From: Thauera carbonicopians
Lineage (GTDB): Bacteria > Pseudomonadota > Gammaproteobacteria > Burkholderiales > Rhodocyclaceae
Direction: 5' to 3'
DNA: 64,000 nt
Assembly: GCF_025699485.1 (NCBI RefSeq)
Contig: NZ_JANUXN010000008.1
Span: 1 to 64,000, forward strand
Shown: positions 1 through 8,866 of the stretch, one piece after another
Position numbering within the stretch: the stretch's first letter is position 1
Layout: the number at the start of each line of letters is the position of its first letter
Position numbers and translations under genes: made by a program
The notes under the pieces: model-generated
Database searches by the model: none
Told to the model about the DNA's origin: nothing
What the model saw: only the letters and a program-made list of their open reading frames with translations

Positions 1-71
1 CAGGACCGTGAAACACAAACGCGCCGATGATAGTGAGGCCCGCCCTCGTGAAAGTAGGTCATCGTCAGACT
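1..71 (+). rRNA. rrf: 5S ribosomal RNA, 3' part (5' end outside window)
   Basis: The first ~70 bases read as the 3' half of a betaproteobacterial 5S rRNA, including the conserved blocks GCGCCGATGATAGTG and GTGAAAGTAGGTCATCGTCAG. Roughly the first 45 bases are missing at the window edge, so this is the end of an rRNA operon entering from the left. The exact 3' end is estimated. Confidence 0.9.
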
Positions 72-85
72 AACTACACCACGCC

Positions 86-120
86 AACGCCCGAGCACCC
101 AAAAACAGGTCTCGGGCGTT
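86..120 (+). terminator. Hairpin terminator after the 5S rRNA gene
   Basis: A perfect 10-bp inverted repeat (AACGCCCGAG at 86-95 and CTCGGGCGTT at 111-120) with a 15-base loop lies just after the 5S sequence. No long T-run follows, but position and stem strength fit an rRNA operon terminator. It may also stop the convergent small gene that ends at 204. Confidence 0.75.
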
Positions 121-203
121 CGTGCGTGGACCCGCGAATCACGCGGGCCTCATGTACATGGGCAGATGGATTCGCAGCTTCTGCCCGGGTTTCGACAAGC
201 GCC

Positions 204-407
204 TCAGCGAGCGCCGAAACCGGCGTCCTCGATCGCCTGGTAGATGTCTGCCGATGAAACGAAATCGCCATGCTCGATCGTCGCCTCGCCGGTTTCGAAC
301 AGGATTTCCAGATAACCGATGCCCGGCAGGTCCTGGATGGCGTTGGTGACCAGGCGCAGACATTGCTCGTCCTGCATGCCGCTGATGATCAGAGTGGTCG
401 TTTGCAT
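204..407 (-). CDS. Small heavy-metal-associated (HMA) fold protein, degenerate metal site
   Basis: A 67-residue protein of the ferredoxin-like HMA family (CopZ/MerP-type chaperones and the N-termini of metal P-type ATPases). It starts MQTTTLIISGM and has the usual beta-alpha-beta-beta-alpha-beta length. The metal loop reads GMQDEQC where the family has GMxCxxC: the first cysteine is Asp and only the second Cys remains, so classical Cu(I)/Zn(II) binding by two thiolates is unlikely. The chosen ATG at 407 has GGAG about ten bases upstream; the frame stays open further 5' but without family-like sequence. It stands alone, convergent to the 5S gene, with no metal ATPase or regulator beside it. 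Family is confident; function is unknown. Confidence 0.75.
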   Translation of the reverse strand: MQTTTLIISGMQDEQCLRLVTNAIQDLPGIGYLEILFETGEATIEHGDFVSSADIYQAIEDAGFGAR

Positions 408-655
408 GGAAAATGCTCCGCTTGAGTGTCCGGTGAGCGGTCGTGCGATGTTTGCCGACCCCAGGGGCCGATGATACTGGAGGCGATATTGGTGGCGGAG
501 AAAGCTGTCCATGCTGCGGAAAGCCGGGAAACACCGGCTCGTACAAAGTGCGCGTATTCTGCAAGCCGGGAGCCAGGCGTGGATGTCGGTGCGAAAATCG
601 GCACCGTACGCAAAGCCGATTCGAACAGCCTTTCCCCCGATCCCGCGAACTAGCG

Positions 656-3220
656 ATGAACTTTCCTGACGATTCTTTTGGTGACATGCTCGAAAAGGAG
701 TTTCGCCTGCTTCCCGCCGGTACCTTGACGGCAGGCGCGATTGCGCACGGCGATCTGCTCGAGTGTGCGCCTGGCCTGTCGCTGTGCGAAGCGGCGCGCC
801 TGATGAGTGAACGCCGCGTCAGCTCGATTCTCGTCGTGGAGGAAGGGCAGGTCCTCGGTATCTGGACCGAGCGGGACGGCCTGGCGATCGACTTCACCGA
901 CCCGGCGGTCTTCTTCCGGCCGATTTCCGAGGTCATGAGCACCCCGGTACGTGCTGTAGCCGCGGCCATGAGTCTGCATGAACTGACCCAGCGCTTCCGC
1001 GAAGAGCAGATGCGCCACTATCTGGTGGTGGATGAAGAAAGCGGGCGGCGCTGCGGCATCGTGTCCTTGTCCGACATCGTGCTCAACCAGGGAGTCGAGC
1101 ATTATCTCAAGCTGCGCAAGGTCGACTCGCTGATCAAAGGCGGCCTGCGAGTGCTGCCTGCAGATACCCCGATGGCCGAGGCCACCCGTCTGATGCGCGA
1201 AGCTGCACTCGATGCGGTGGTGGTGGATTTCGGTGCCGACCTCGCTGCCAAGGCGCAAGGGCGCTACGGGATCATGACCGAGCGTGATGTCATGCGGCTG
1301 GTGGCAAGGAAGCAGGTGGGCCTTGCGATCGGCGAACTGGCAAGCCGTCCGCTGGTGACGGTCGATGAGCACTACAGCCTGTACCGCGCCCGGGCAATGA
1401 TGACAGAGCGCCGCATCCGCCACATCGGTGTGCTGCACAGCGATGGCTCGCTGGCCGATGTGATCAGCTTCCGCGACATCCTGGGCAGCATGGAGCTGGC
1501 CTATGTCGACGAACTGCAGCAGGCATTGCATGAATCGGACCGCGCCCTGAGTCATTCGCGGCGCAACCTGCATCTGGCGGAGCAGGTCATCGAGAGCTCG
1601 CTCGAAGGCATCATGGTCACCGATGCCCAGGGCCTGATCATCTCGGTCAACCCCGCGTTCAGCCGGCTCACCGGCTATAAGGCCGAAGAAGTCGTCGGCC
1701 GCAACCCTTCGCTGTTGTCGTCCGGCAGGCAGAGCCCGGCTTTCTATGCCCGCATGTGGGCATCCCTGCAGGCCGAGGGCAAGTGGCAGGGAGAAATCTG
1801 GAACAGGCGCAAGTCGGGCGAGATCTATCCGGAGCTTCTCCACATCACGGCGATCAGGGACGAGCAGGGGCATGTGAGCCACTATGCGGCCGTGTTCACC
1901 GACATCACCTTGCTGAAGGAAACCGAGGCCCGCATCCGCGATCTTGCCTACTACGACCCATTGACAGGCTTGCCGAACCGGCGTCTGCTGGAAGACCGCC
2001 TGCAGGTCGAACTGTCGCATGCGGCACGGATGTGCAGCCGGCTGGCGGTGATGTTCGTCGATCTCGATCGTTTCAAGCGCATCAACGACAGCCTGGGGCA
2101 TGAAATCGGTGATCGTGTGCTGGTGGAAGTTGCCAGTCGCATCCGTCTCTGCCTCAGGGATGACGACACGGTCGCGCGCATGGGTGGGGACGAGTTCATC
2201 GTTCTCCTCGGCAATCTCGCCCAGCCGGATGCCGCCGCGGCGACTGCGCGCCGCATCGTTGCGGCCTTGCGCCGGCCGGTCGCCATCGATGGCCGCGAGC
2301 TGGTGGTGACGACCAGCATCGGCATCAGCATCTACCCGGACGATTCAGCCGATTCGGCGACGTTGATCAAGAATGCCGACATCGCCATGTACCGGGCAAA
2401 GGAAGAGGGGCGCAACAGTTTCCAGCTCTACCAGCCGGCGATGAACGCCCGCAGCCTGGAGCATCTGGCGCTCGAGACCGCGCTGCACGGCGCCTTGCAG
2501 CGCGACCAGTTGCTGCTGCACTTTCAGCCGCTGGTCCGGGCGGATACTGGCGAACCGGTTGCGGTCGAGGCCTTGCTGCGCTGGCAGCACCCCGAACTGG
2601 GCCTGGTATCGCCGGCGGACTTCATCTCCCTGGCCGAGGAAACGGGCCTGATCGTGCCGATCGGCGAATGGGTGCTGCGCCACGCCTGTCTCTGCCACGG
2701 CAGGTGGCGCGAGGACGAGCGGACGCCGTTGCGCATGATGGTGAATATCTCGGCACGGCAGTTCCGCCAGGAAGGCTTCGTCGACATGGTCCGGCGCGTG
2801 CTGCACGAGACGGCAATGGAGCCCTCGCTGCTGACGCTCGAACTGACCGAAAGCATGCTGATGGACGACACCGAAGCGTCGGTGCTGCGGATGCAGAAGC
2901 TGCGTGAACTCGGGGTCAGTCTGGCGCTGGACGATTTCGGCACCGGCTATTCGTCGCTGGCCTACCTGAAGGATTTCCCGATCGACGAACTGAAGATCGA
3001 CCGCCTTTTCGTTCGCGGCATCGACCGCAATGTGCGCGACGCCGCGCTGGCGTCGGCGATCATTTCTCTTGGCCACAGCCTGGGCTTGAGGGTGGTGGCC
3101 GAGGGCGTCGAAACCCGCGCCCATCTCGACGTGCTGCAGCGGCATGGCTGCGATCTGGCCCAGGGCTTCCATTTCAGCAAGCCCTTGCCGTGGCAAACCT
3201 TCGTGGCAATGTACGGATAA
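656..3220 (+). CDS. c-di-GMP signalling protein: four CBS, PAS, GGDEF, EAL
   Basis: An 854-residue cytoplasmic protein with no membrane segment. Two pairs of CBS domains (about 15-140 and 150-290) are followed by a linker helix, one PAS domain (about 305-425, ending in the usual DITLLKETE coiled linker), a GGDEF domain (about 430-590; DPLTGLPNR start, intact GGDEF near 510, an inhibitory-site RDDD five residues before it) and a complete EAL domain (about 605-850; EALLRW, the DDFGTGYSS loop and conserved QGFHFSKPL end). Both cyclase and phosphodiesterase signatures look intact, so it may be bifunctional. CBS pairs commonly bind adenine nucleotides, so energy status may gate output (inference). 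The ATG at 656 is chosen because upstream in-frame sequence resembles nothing; ATG 686 is an alternative. It stands alone. Confidence 0.9.
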   Translation: MNFPDDSFGDMLEKEFRLLPAGTLTAGAIAHGDLLECAPGLSLCEAARLMSERRVSSILVVEEGQVLGIWTERDGLAIDFTDPAVFFRPISEVMSTPVRAVAAAMSLHELTQRFREEQMRHYLVVDEESGRRCGIVSLSDIVLNQGVEHYLKLRKVDSLIKGGLRVLPADTPMAEATRLMREAALDAVVVDFGADLAAKAQGRYGIMTERDVMRLVARKQVGLAIGELASRPLVTVDEHYSLYRARAMMTERRIRHIGVLHSDGSLADVISFRDILGSMELAYVDELQQALHESDRALSHSRRNLHLAEQVIESSLEGIMVTDAQGLIISVNPAFSRLTGYKAEEVVGRNPSLLSSGRQSPAFYARMWASLQAEGKWQGEIWNRRKSGEIYPELLHITAIRDEQGHVSHYAAVFTDITLLKETEARIRDLAYYDPLTGLPNRRLLEDRLQVELSHAARMCSRLAVMFVDLDRFKRINDSLGHEIGDRVLVEVASRIRLCLRDDDTVARMGGDEFIVLLGNLAQPDAAAATARRIVAALRRPVAIDGRELVVTTSIGISIYPDDSADSATLIKNADIAMYRAKEEGRNSFQLYQPAMNARSLEHLALETALHGALQRDQLLLHFQPLVRADTGEPVAVEALLRWQHPELGLVSPADFISLAEETGLIVPIGEWVLRHACLCHGRWREDERTPLRMMVNISARQFRQEGFVDMVRRVLHETAMEPSLLTLELTESMLMDDTEASVLRMQKLRELGVSLALDDFGTGYSSLAYLKDFPIDELKIDRLFVRGIDRNVRDAALASAIISLGHSLGLRVVAEGVETRAHLDVLQRHGCDLAQGFHFSKPLPWQTFVAMYG

Positions 3221-3229
3221 GGCTTCTGC

Positions 3230-4030
3230 TCAGGCCGTGCCCGGGTCGAGAGTCTGCCAGGCCGCATGCACGGCTTCTGCGCCGTAGGCCCGTTCCAGCC
3301 GGCGCACGGTGAAATGACCGCGGCTGACGTCCTGGAAGTGGTTCATGAACATCAGGTTGATGCCGGCGCCGGCCGCCGCGCCGATGCCGGGCACCAGCAT
3401 GCCGGCGGCCTTCTGTGTGAGCTGCACCTTGTATCGTGCGGCGACCATCGTAATCAGCCGCACCAGTGCCGGTGCGCCCTCGCTGGTCAGGCCTTTTTCG
3501 GCCAGGTGGCGAGCCGCTTCGCCCACCGTGGTCGCCAGCGCCGCGCGCACGGCGTAGTAGCCGGATTCTGTCGCATCGTCGCTGCGGCTGGTGCCGCCCA
3601 AGGCAAAGACTTCCAGCGCCGCCAGCCGTGCCTGGGCGCTGCCGATGTCCTCGCCTTCGGCACGGGCGATGTCGAGGATGGCGCGCATGATCAGCACCGT
3701 CGACACCGGAATCTCCACTGCCAGCCCCGCCAGGCCGAAAGCTCCGCCCGCCCCGCCGCTGACCGAGCCGAGCAGCTTGTGCAGCCGGGGCGAAGCATCG
3801 CGTGCCTCGGGTTTCAGCGTCCTGGCGGCGGTTTCCAGCGCTTTCAGCAAGGCATCGTGCGCAAGCGCGCCGACGCGGCCGCGCCAGCTTGCCGGCAGGC
3901 GCGCAATGCCCTTTTCCAGCGGACTGCCGACCAGGTTGCTCAGCCGGGCGGCGAGGCTGGGCCGGTCGAGCAGTACGCGGGCGCGGGCCAGTTCGTCGAG
4001 GTCGGCAGGAGAAAGCAGAAGTGTGCTCAT
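3230..4030 (-). CDS. EcsC family protein
   Basis: A 266-residue EcsC-domain protein of unknown biochemical role; the family is named after a protein encoded with the Bacillus Ecs ABC transporter. The Gly/Ala-rich central segment (SVSGGAGGAFGLAGLAVEIPVST) and the conserved C-terminal block (VPGIGAAAGAGINLMFMNHFQDVSRGHFTVRRLE, quoted in part as VPGIGAAAGAG) are typical. Two hydrophobic stretches suggest membrane association. The start is the ATG at 4030; an in-frame TTG at 4039 would add three residues. No ABC transporter is adjacent, and the gene converges on the c-di-GMP gene with a 9-base gap. Confidence 0.85.
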   Translation of the reverse strand: MSTLLLSPADLDELARARVLLDRPSLAARLSNLVGSPLEKGIARLPASWRGRVGALAHDALLKALETAARTLKPEARDASPRLHKLLGSVSGGAGGAFGLAGLAVEIPVSTVLIMRAILDIARAEGEDIGSAQARLAALEVFALGGTSRSDDATESGYYAVRAALATTVGEAARHLAEKGLTSEGAPALVRLITMVAARYKVQLTQKAAGMLVPGIGAAAGAGINLMFMNHFQDVSRGHFTVRRLERAYGAEAVHAAWQTLDPGTA

Positions 4031-4104
4031 GCGGCGCAAGGCTATGGATGTGTTCCTGCTGCGTCAGACGCCGCGCGGCAGCGGGCGTTCCGCGGCGGGA
4101 TGGC

Positions 4105-4773
4105 TTACGACGGCCTGCCGGCTTCCAGCGACTGCAGGATCGCCGCACCCAGCACTGCCGCCGATTGCGCTCCCGACGCTGCCAGCTTGCGGTTGAAGAT
4201 GAAGAAGGGCACGCCCTCGACGCCCTGCTTGCGCACGCCTTCGGCCATGCGCCTGATCTTGTCGATGTCCTCGCGGCCGTCGAGCCATTCGCGCACCGTG
4301 TCGCGCCGCTCGCCGTTGGCGGCAGCGATGTCGGTCAGCGTGTCCTTGTCGCCGATGTCGCGGCCTTCCTGGAAATAGGCGGCGAACAGCGCGCCGGCCA
4401 GCGCCTGGATACGCGCCGGCGTCTGGCCGACAGCTTGGGCACGGTACATCAGGCGGTGCGCCTGCAGCGTGTTGGGACGGGTACGGATGCGTTCGAAGGC
4501 GTAAGTCAGGCCATCCTCGGCGGCCGCCTCACTCACCTTGGCGAGTACGGCGTCGGCCTTCAGCGGGCCGCCGAACTTCGCTTCGAGGAATTCGCGATAA
4601 GGCTCGCCGGCTGCCGGCGTGTCGGGATTCAGGAAGAAGGGCAGCCAGTTGATGCGGATGTCGAGGTCGGGCCGGCTGGATTTCACTTCTTCGATTGCGC
4701 GGTCGAGCCGTACCTTGCCGAGAAAGCACCAGGGGCAGACGAAGTCGGAAACGAGGTCGATGTTCAGGATCAT
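4105..4773 (-). CDS. DsbA-family (FrnE-like) thiol oxidoreductase/isomerase
   Basis: A 222-residue cytoplasmic thioredoxin-fold protein of the DsbA/FrnE/2-hydroxychromene-2-carboxylate isomerase superfamily. The CPWC motif lies at the N-terminus (about residues 13-16, within DFVCPWCFLGK), followed by the inserted helical domain and the late GVEGVPFFIFN cis-Pro segment. There is no signal peptide, so it acts in the cytoplasm and not as periplasmic DsbA. FrnE-type relatives are implicated in polyketide biosynthesis or oxidative stress, but the substrate here cannot be inferred. The ATG at 4773 gives the family-typical start MILNIDLVSDFVCPWC. It sits 65 bp downstream of trhP on the same strand and may be co-transcribed. 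Confidence 0.88.
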   Translation of the reverse strand: MILNIDLVSDFVCPWCFLGKVRLDRAIEEVKSSRPDLDIRINWLPFFLNPDTPAAGEPYREFLEAKFGGPLKADAVLAKVSEAAAEDGLTYAFERIRTRPNTLQAHRLMYRAQAVGQTPARIQALAGALFAAYFQEGRDIGDKDTLTDIAAANGERRDTVREWLDGREDIDKIRRMAEGVRKQGVEGVPFFIFNRKLAASGAQSAAVLGAAILQSLEAGRPS

Positions 4774-4837
4774 GGCAGTGGGGGCTGGAGCGACGGGAAT
4801 GGGGCGAGGATGATGAAGAAGGGCCGGCGGCGCCGGA

Positions 4838-6247
4838 TCAGAGGAAGCGCGCGATGAAACAGGGCTGCGCCGGATCGGCGCCGGCGGGCAGCGGCAACCA
4901 CACGCGCCGGCCGCTGCCGGGGATGCGTTCCACGGTGCTGCCATCGGCTGTCAGGATGCGATCGAGCCTCAATTCATGGTTGCCGTCCGGCTGCACGAAC
5001 TCCAGCCGGTCGCCGACGCCGAAGCCGTTCTTGACTTCGACTTCCACCAGGCTGCGTCCGGCATCGTAGCCGACCATTTCAGCGACCAGCAGGTTGCGGC
5101 CCGATTCGGAGTGGCCGCGCAGGTAGTTCTGATGCTCGGGCGTATGGTGGCGCTGGTAGAAGCCGTCGGTGTAGCCCCGGCTGGCGAGGCCTTCGAGTTC
5201 GCTGAGCAGGCGGGGGTCGAAGGGGCGGCCGGCGACCGCGTCGTCGATCGCGCGGCGATAGCCCTGGCTGGCGCGGGCGACGTAGTAGGGGCTCTTGGTG
5301 CGGCCTTCGATCTTCAGCGAATCGACGCCGATCTCCACCAGCCGCTGCACGTGCTCGATCGCGCGCAGATCCCTGGAGTTCAGGATGTAGGTGCCGTGCT
5401 CGTCTTCCTCGATCGGCATCAGCTCGCCGGGGCGGGTGCCTTCCTCCAGCAGCCAGACCTTGCTGCCGCCGATGTGGCGCGGCCCGCCGCCGAGTGCCAG
5501 GCCTTGCGCGGTGTCGAGCCGGCTGCGGGTGGCGGTGCCGACGGCGCCCGAGTCCTTCGGGTTGCCGATCGGGGTGTCGCCGCAGGCCTGCACGTCGCCG
5601 GCGGCGTTCTCGTCGGCGGCGTGCAGCTTGTAGTCCCAGCGGCAGGAGTTGGTGCAGCTGCCCTGGTTGGGGTCGCGGTGGTTGAAGTAGCCCGACAGCA
5701 GGCAGCGGCCCGAGTAGGCGATGCACAGCGCGCCATGGACGAAGACTTCCAGCTCCATGTCCGGACAGGCGTCGCGGATCTCGGCGACTTCGTCGAGCGA
5801 CAGCTCGCGCGACAGGATGATGCGCTTGATGCCGGCCGACTGCCAGAAGCGCACCGAAGCGTAGTTGGTGGTGTTGGCCTGCACCGACAGGTGGATGTCC
5901 GTCTCGGGCCAGCGCTCGCGCACCATCATCATCAGCCCGGGATCGGCCATGATCAGCGCGTCGGGCTTCAGTTCCATCACCGGCGCCATGTCTTCCTCGA
6001 AGCTGCGGATCTTGGCGTTGTGCGGGTAGATGTTGGCGACGAGGTAGAACAGCTTGCCTGCCGCGCGCGCCTCGGCCATGCCTGCGGCCAGGGTGTCGAG
6101 CTGGCCGAAGCTGTTGTTGCGCACGCGCAGCGAATAGCGCGGCTGGCCGGCATAGACGGCATCGGCACCGTAGGCGAAGGCGGTGCGCATCATGTCGAGC
6201 GTGCCGGCAGGGGCGAGCAGTTCCGGGCGGCAGGGAGTGTGAAGCAT
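4838..6247 (-). CDS. trhP: tRNA uridine-34 5-hydroxylation protein, peptidase U32 family (TrhP/YegQ)
   Basis: A 469-residue protein closely matching YegQ/TrhP (about 450 residues in E. coli), which hydroxylates U34 of tRNAs using a prephenate-derived pathway on the way to cmo5U/mo5U. The N-terminal ELLAPAG and the block VFVHGALCIAYSGRC with Cys-rich continuation (SCTNSCRWDY) are the U32 signature and probable iron-sulphur ligands. The C-terminal part carries the small beta-barrel domain found in this subfamily. The ATG at 6247 gives MLHTPCRPELLAPAG, a normal family start. The peptidase annotation of the family is historical for this branch. Confidence 0.92.
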   Translation of the reverse strand: MLHTPCRPELLAPAGTLDMMRTAFAYGADAVYAGQPRYSLRVRNNSFGQLDTLAAGMAEARAAGKLFYLVANIYPHNAKIRSFEEDMAPVMELKPDALIMADPGLMMMVRERWPETDIHLSVQANTTNYASVRFWQSAGIKRIILSRELSLDEVAEIRDACPDMELEVFVHGALCIAYSGRCLLSGYFNHRDPNQGSCTNSCRWDYKLHAADENAAGDVQACGDTPIGNPKDSGAVGTATRSRLDTAQGLALGGGPRHIGGSKVWLLEEGTRPGELMPIEEDEHGTYILNSRDLRAIEHVQRLVEIGVDSLKIEGRTKSPYYVARASQGYRRAIDDAVAGRPFDPRLLSELEGLASRGYTDGFYQRHHTPEHQNYLRGHSESGRNLLVAEMVGYDAGRSLVEVEVKNGFGVGDRLEFVQPDGNHELRLDRILTADGSTVERIPGSGRRVWLPLPAGADPAQPCFIARFL

Positions 6248-6341
6248 GTATTTGAATTTTATGAAGGTTCGGTGAGGGCGGGATTGTAAGCCCTAATGCC
6301 CGGCAGCGTCGGGGCCGGTGGAAGGCCCCGGGCAAACGAGT

Positions 6342-7640
6342 TCAGGCGGTGTCGGCCGGCGCCTGCACGATCCAGTCGGCCAGTCCTCGTGCGGCTGCCA
6401 GGCCGGTGGCGAAGCAGGCGGTCAGCAGGTAGCCGCCGGTGGGCGCTTCCCAGTCCAGCATTTCGCCGGCGACGAACACGCCCGGCCGCGCGCGCAGCAT
6501 CAGCCTGTCGTCCAGCGACTCGAAGCGGATGCCGCCGGCGCTGCTGATGGCTTCGTCGAGCGGCCGCGCTGCCGCCAGCTTCACGGGCAGGGCCTTGATG
6601 CCGGCCGCGAGCCGGGCAGGGTCGGCGAATGCGTCTGGCGGCAGGCATTCGCGCAACAGCGCGGCCTTGATGCCCTTGATGCCGGTCTGGCCCTGCAGGT
6701 GGCTGGCCATCGAGCGGCTGCCGCGGGGGCGGGCGAGTTCGGCGGCCAGGCGTTCCCGGCTGCGCCCGGGCGCCAGATCGAGTTCCAGCGCGGTCCGGCC
6801 GTGTGCCGAGATCGTGTCGCGCAAGGCGGCGGACAGCGCGTAGATCAGCCCGCCTTCGATGCCGGTCGCCGAGATCAGGCACTCGCCGGCGCGTTCATGG
6901 CACTGGCCGTCGGCGGCGGCAAGGCGGCCGACCACGTTCTTGAGCGGCTGGCCCTTGAAGCGGGCGAGGAAATGCGCGCTCCAGCCGGCCGCGACGTCGA
7001 AGCCGCAGTTTGCCGGCTGCAGCTCCGCGACCTCGACGCCGAGTGCGCGCAGGCAGGGGACCCAGGCCCCGTCCGAGCCGAACTTCGCCCAGCTGCCGCC
7101 GCCCAGCGCGAGCAGCACGGCGTCGGCTTCGACACGTCGCTCGTCATCCGGGGTGGAAAAGCGCAGCAATTGGCGAGTGCCGGTGGGCTCGTCGGCCCAG
7201 CCCAGCCAGCGGTGCCGGACTTCGAAGCGCACGCCGGCGCTGCGCAGCCGTGCCAGCCAGGCGCGCAGCAGCGGTGCGGCTTTCATTTCCTGCGGAAACA
7301 CGCGGCCCGAGCTGCCGACGAAGGTTTCCACGCCCAGGCCATGCGCCCAGTCGCGCAAGGCCTGTGGCCCGAAGGTGCGGATCATCGGTTCGAGCACGCT
7401 GCGCCTGGCACCGTAGCGCGACAGGAAGCTGTCGAGCGCCTCGCCGTGGGTCAGATTGAGGCCACCGCGTCCGGCGAGCAGGAATTTGCGGCCGACCGAG
7501 GGCATCGCGTCGAAGACCGTGACCGCCATGCCGGCGGCCGCAAGCGCTTCTGCCGCGATCAGCCCGGCCGGCCCGCCGCCGATGACGGCGACCTGGCGGA
7601 GCAAGCGCGGAGGGGCGGCAGCCCCGGAAGCCGTCGTCAT
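6342..7640 (-). CDS. BaiN/RdsA-type FAD-dependent oxidoreductase (TIGR03862-like)
   Basis: A 432-residue flavoprotein with an N-terminal dinucleotide-binding Rossmann motif (VAVIGGGPAGLIAAEAL, about 17-33), the GRKFLLAGRGGLNLTH block diagnostic of the BaiN/YhiN family, and the C-terminal GGxxxxxLDxxLMxRxxPGVFVAGEMLDWEAPTGGYLL segment that closes the FAD site. Relatives are poorly characterised soluble FAD enzymes; the substrate is not predictable. The ATG at 7640 leaves a short Ala/Pro-rich leader before the Rossmann fold. The gene follows the thioesterase gene by 37 bp on the same strand and could share its transcript. Confidence 0.88.
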   Translation of the reverse strand: MTTASGAAAPPRLLRQVAVIGGGPAGLIAAEALAAAGMAVTVFDAMPSVGRKFLLAGRGGLNLTHGEALDSFLSRYGARRSVLEPMIRTFGPQALRDWAHGLGVETFVGSSGRVFPQEMKAAPLLRAWLARLRSAGVRFEVRHRWLGWADEPTGTRQLLRFSTPDDERRVEADAVLLALGGGSWAKFGSDGAWVPCLRALGVEVAELQPANCGFDVAAGWSAHFLARFKGQPLKNVVGRLAAADGQCHERAGECLISATGIEGGLIYALSAALRDTISAHGRTALELDLAPGRSRERLAAELARPRGSRSMASHLQGQTGIKGIKAALLRECLPPDAFADPARLAAGIKALPVKLAAARPLDEAISSAGGIRFESLDDRLMLRARPGVFVAGEMLDWEAPTGGYLLTACFATGLAAARGLADWIVQAPADTA

Positions 7641-7677
7641 CGGCGGGACGGCCGCGCGGGACGATGCCGCGGCTGCT

Positions 7678-8103
7678 TCACGCCGGAAAGCGGCGGCGGA
7701 AGCCGTCCGGCACGGGGGCCTTGCTGCGCTGGCCGTAGTCGAAGAAGACGATGCCGGTCTTGCCGTGCGCGATCTCGCGCCCGCTGGCCTCGTCCGTCAT
7801 GCGCCATGCGAGGTCGCAGCCGAAATCGTGGAAGTCGTGCGCGGCCATCTCGACCACCATCGTCTCGCCGTAGAAGGCTTCCGAGCGGTAGCGTGCGGCG
7901 ACGTCGGCGACGATGATGCCCAGCCCTTCGACGTCCAGCTCGGTATAGCCCATCGACTTCAGGAAACGTACCCTGGCCTCCGACACTAGGCCGAGCAACT
8001 GGGCGTTGTCGAGGTGACGGCCGTGGTTGATGTGCGTGATCAGCAGCGGGATCTGGGTGCGGAAGGGAAAGGCGTCGGGCAGTGCGATGAGGGTGCGGGC
8101 CAT
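7678..8103 (-). CDS. Hot-dog fold acyl-CoA thioesterase (4HBT type)
   Basis: A 141-residue single hot-dog domain protein. The segment HINHGRHLDNAQLLGLVSEARVRFL resembles the 4-hydroxybenzoyl-CoA thioesterase/YbgC active-site region, although Asn-Ala replaces the usual catalytic Asp-containing 'VDxxxYxxxFExAR' pattern, so specificity is uncertain. The later GKTGIVFFDY strand is typical. Predicted to hydrolyse acyl-CoA thioesters in the cytoplasm. The ATG at 8103 is unambiguous. Confidence 0.8.
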   Translation of the reverse strand: MARTLIALPDAFPFRTQIPLLITHINHGRHLDNAQLLGLVSEARVRFLKSMGYTELDVEGLGIIVADVAARYRSEAFYGETMVVEMAAHDFHDFGCDLAWRMTDEASGREIAHGKTGIVFFDYGQRSKAPVPDGFRRRFPA

Positions 8104-8202
8104 GCTGGGCGGTTCCGGATGTCGGCGTGTGAACGGGATACGGCCCGGGCGTTGCCGTCCGGGCCGTGCGCTTGAGTGCGGCCTCGGGCGGCCGCCGGCA
8201 TC

Positions 8203-8685
8203 TCAGGCCTGCGGCGGAATGCGCAGCACCTGGCCCGGATAAATCTTGTCCGGATGCGATAGCATCGGCTTGTTGGCCTCGAAGATCACCGGATACTTGT
8301 TGGCGTTGCCGTAGAACTTCTTGGCGATCGCCGACAGCGTGTCGCCGCGCACCACGGTGTGGAACTGGGCTTCCGCCTCGCTGCGGGCGACGCTCATGCG
8401 GTCTTCGACCTTGGACACGCCGGCGACGTTGCCCGCGGCGAGCAGGATCTTCTCGCGCGTCGCCTGGTCGGGTGCGGTACCCGACACGGTGACGACCGAG
8501 GCCGCGCCGTCGAACTCGACCGCCAGATCGGCCGGTGCCAGTTGCAGGGAGCTGATGTAGTTGTGGATCGCGGATGCGGCCTTGGCATTGGCGGCCGCCG
8601 CATCCGGCGCCGCTGCGGCGGCCTTGGCTTCACCGCTGCCGAAGAGCTTTTCGCCGGCTTCCTTGACGAAATCGAACAGTCCCAT
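8203..8685 (-). CDS. kbp: BON-LysM protein, potassium-binding Kbp (YgaU) homologue
   Basis: A 160-residue protein starting MGLFDFVKEAGEKLFG as in E. coli Kbp/YgaU (149 residues). It has a BON domain (about 45-105) followed by a C-terminal LysM domain (about 108-158; FHTVVRGDTLSAIAKKFYGN and PGQVLRIP). Kbp is a cytoplasmic K+ sensor protein induced by osmotic stress. An Ala-rich insert separates the N-terminal helix from the BON domain. The ATG at 8685 is supported by a strong AGGAGGGAG ribosome-binding site. Confidence 0.88.
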   Translation of the reverse strand: MGLFDFVKEAGEKLFGSGEAKAAAAAPDAAAANAKAASAIHNYISSLQLAPADLAVEFDGAASVVTVSGTAPDQATREKILLAAGNVAGVSKVEDRMSVARSEAEAQFHTVVRGDTLSAIAKKFYGNANKYPVIFEANKPMLSHPDKIYPGQVLRIPPQA

Positions 8686-8866
8686 GTGACTCCCTCCTGG
8701 TTGGCTGTAACGCGAGGCGTCCAGCATAGACGATTCCCTTGCCGCCGGTCCATGCCGAAGCTGTTCGGCGCGTCAATGCAGTCTGTTGCAGAGTGTGCGA
8801 TGGCGTTCAGGTAGAATCGCGCGGTTCATTCCGTCTTTTCATTTTCTTGTCAGGAGAGTGCAGCAC

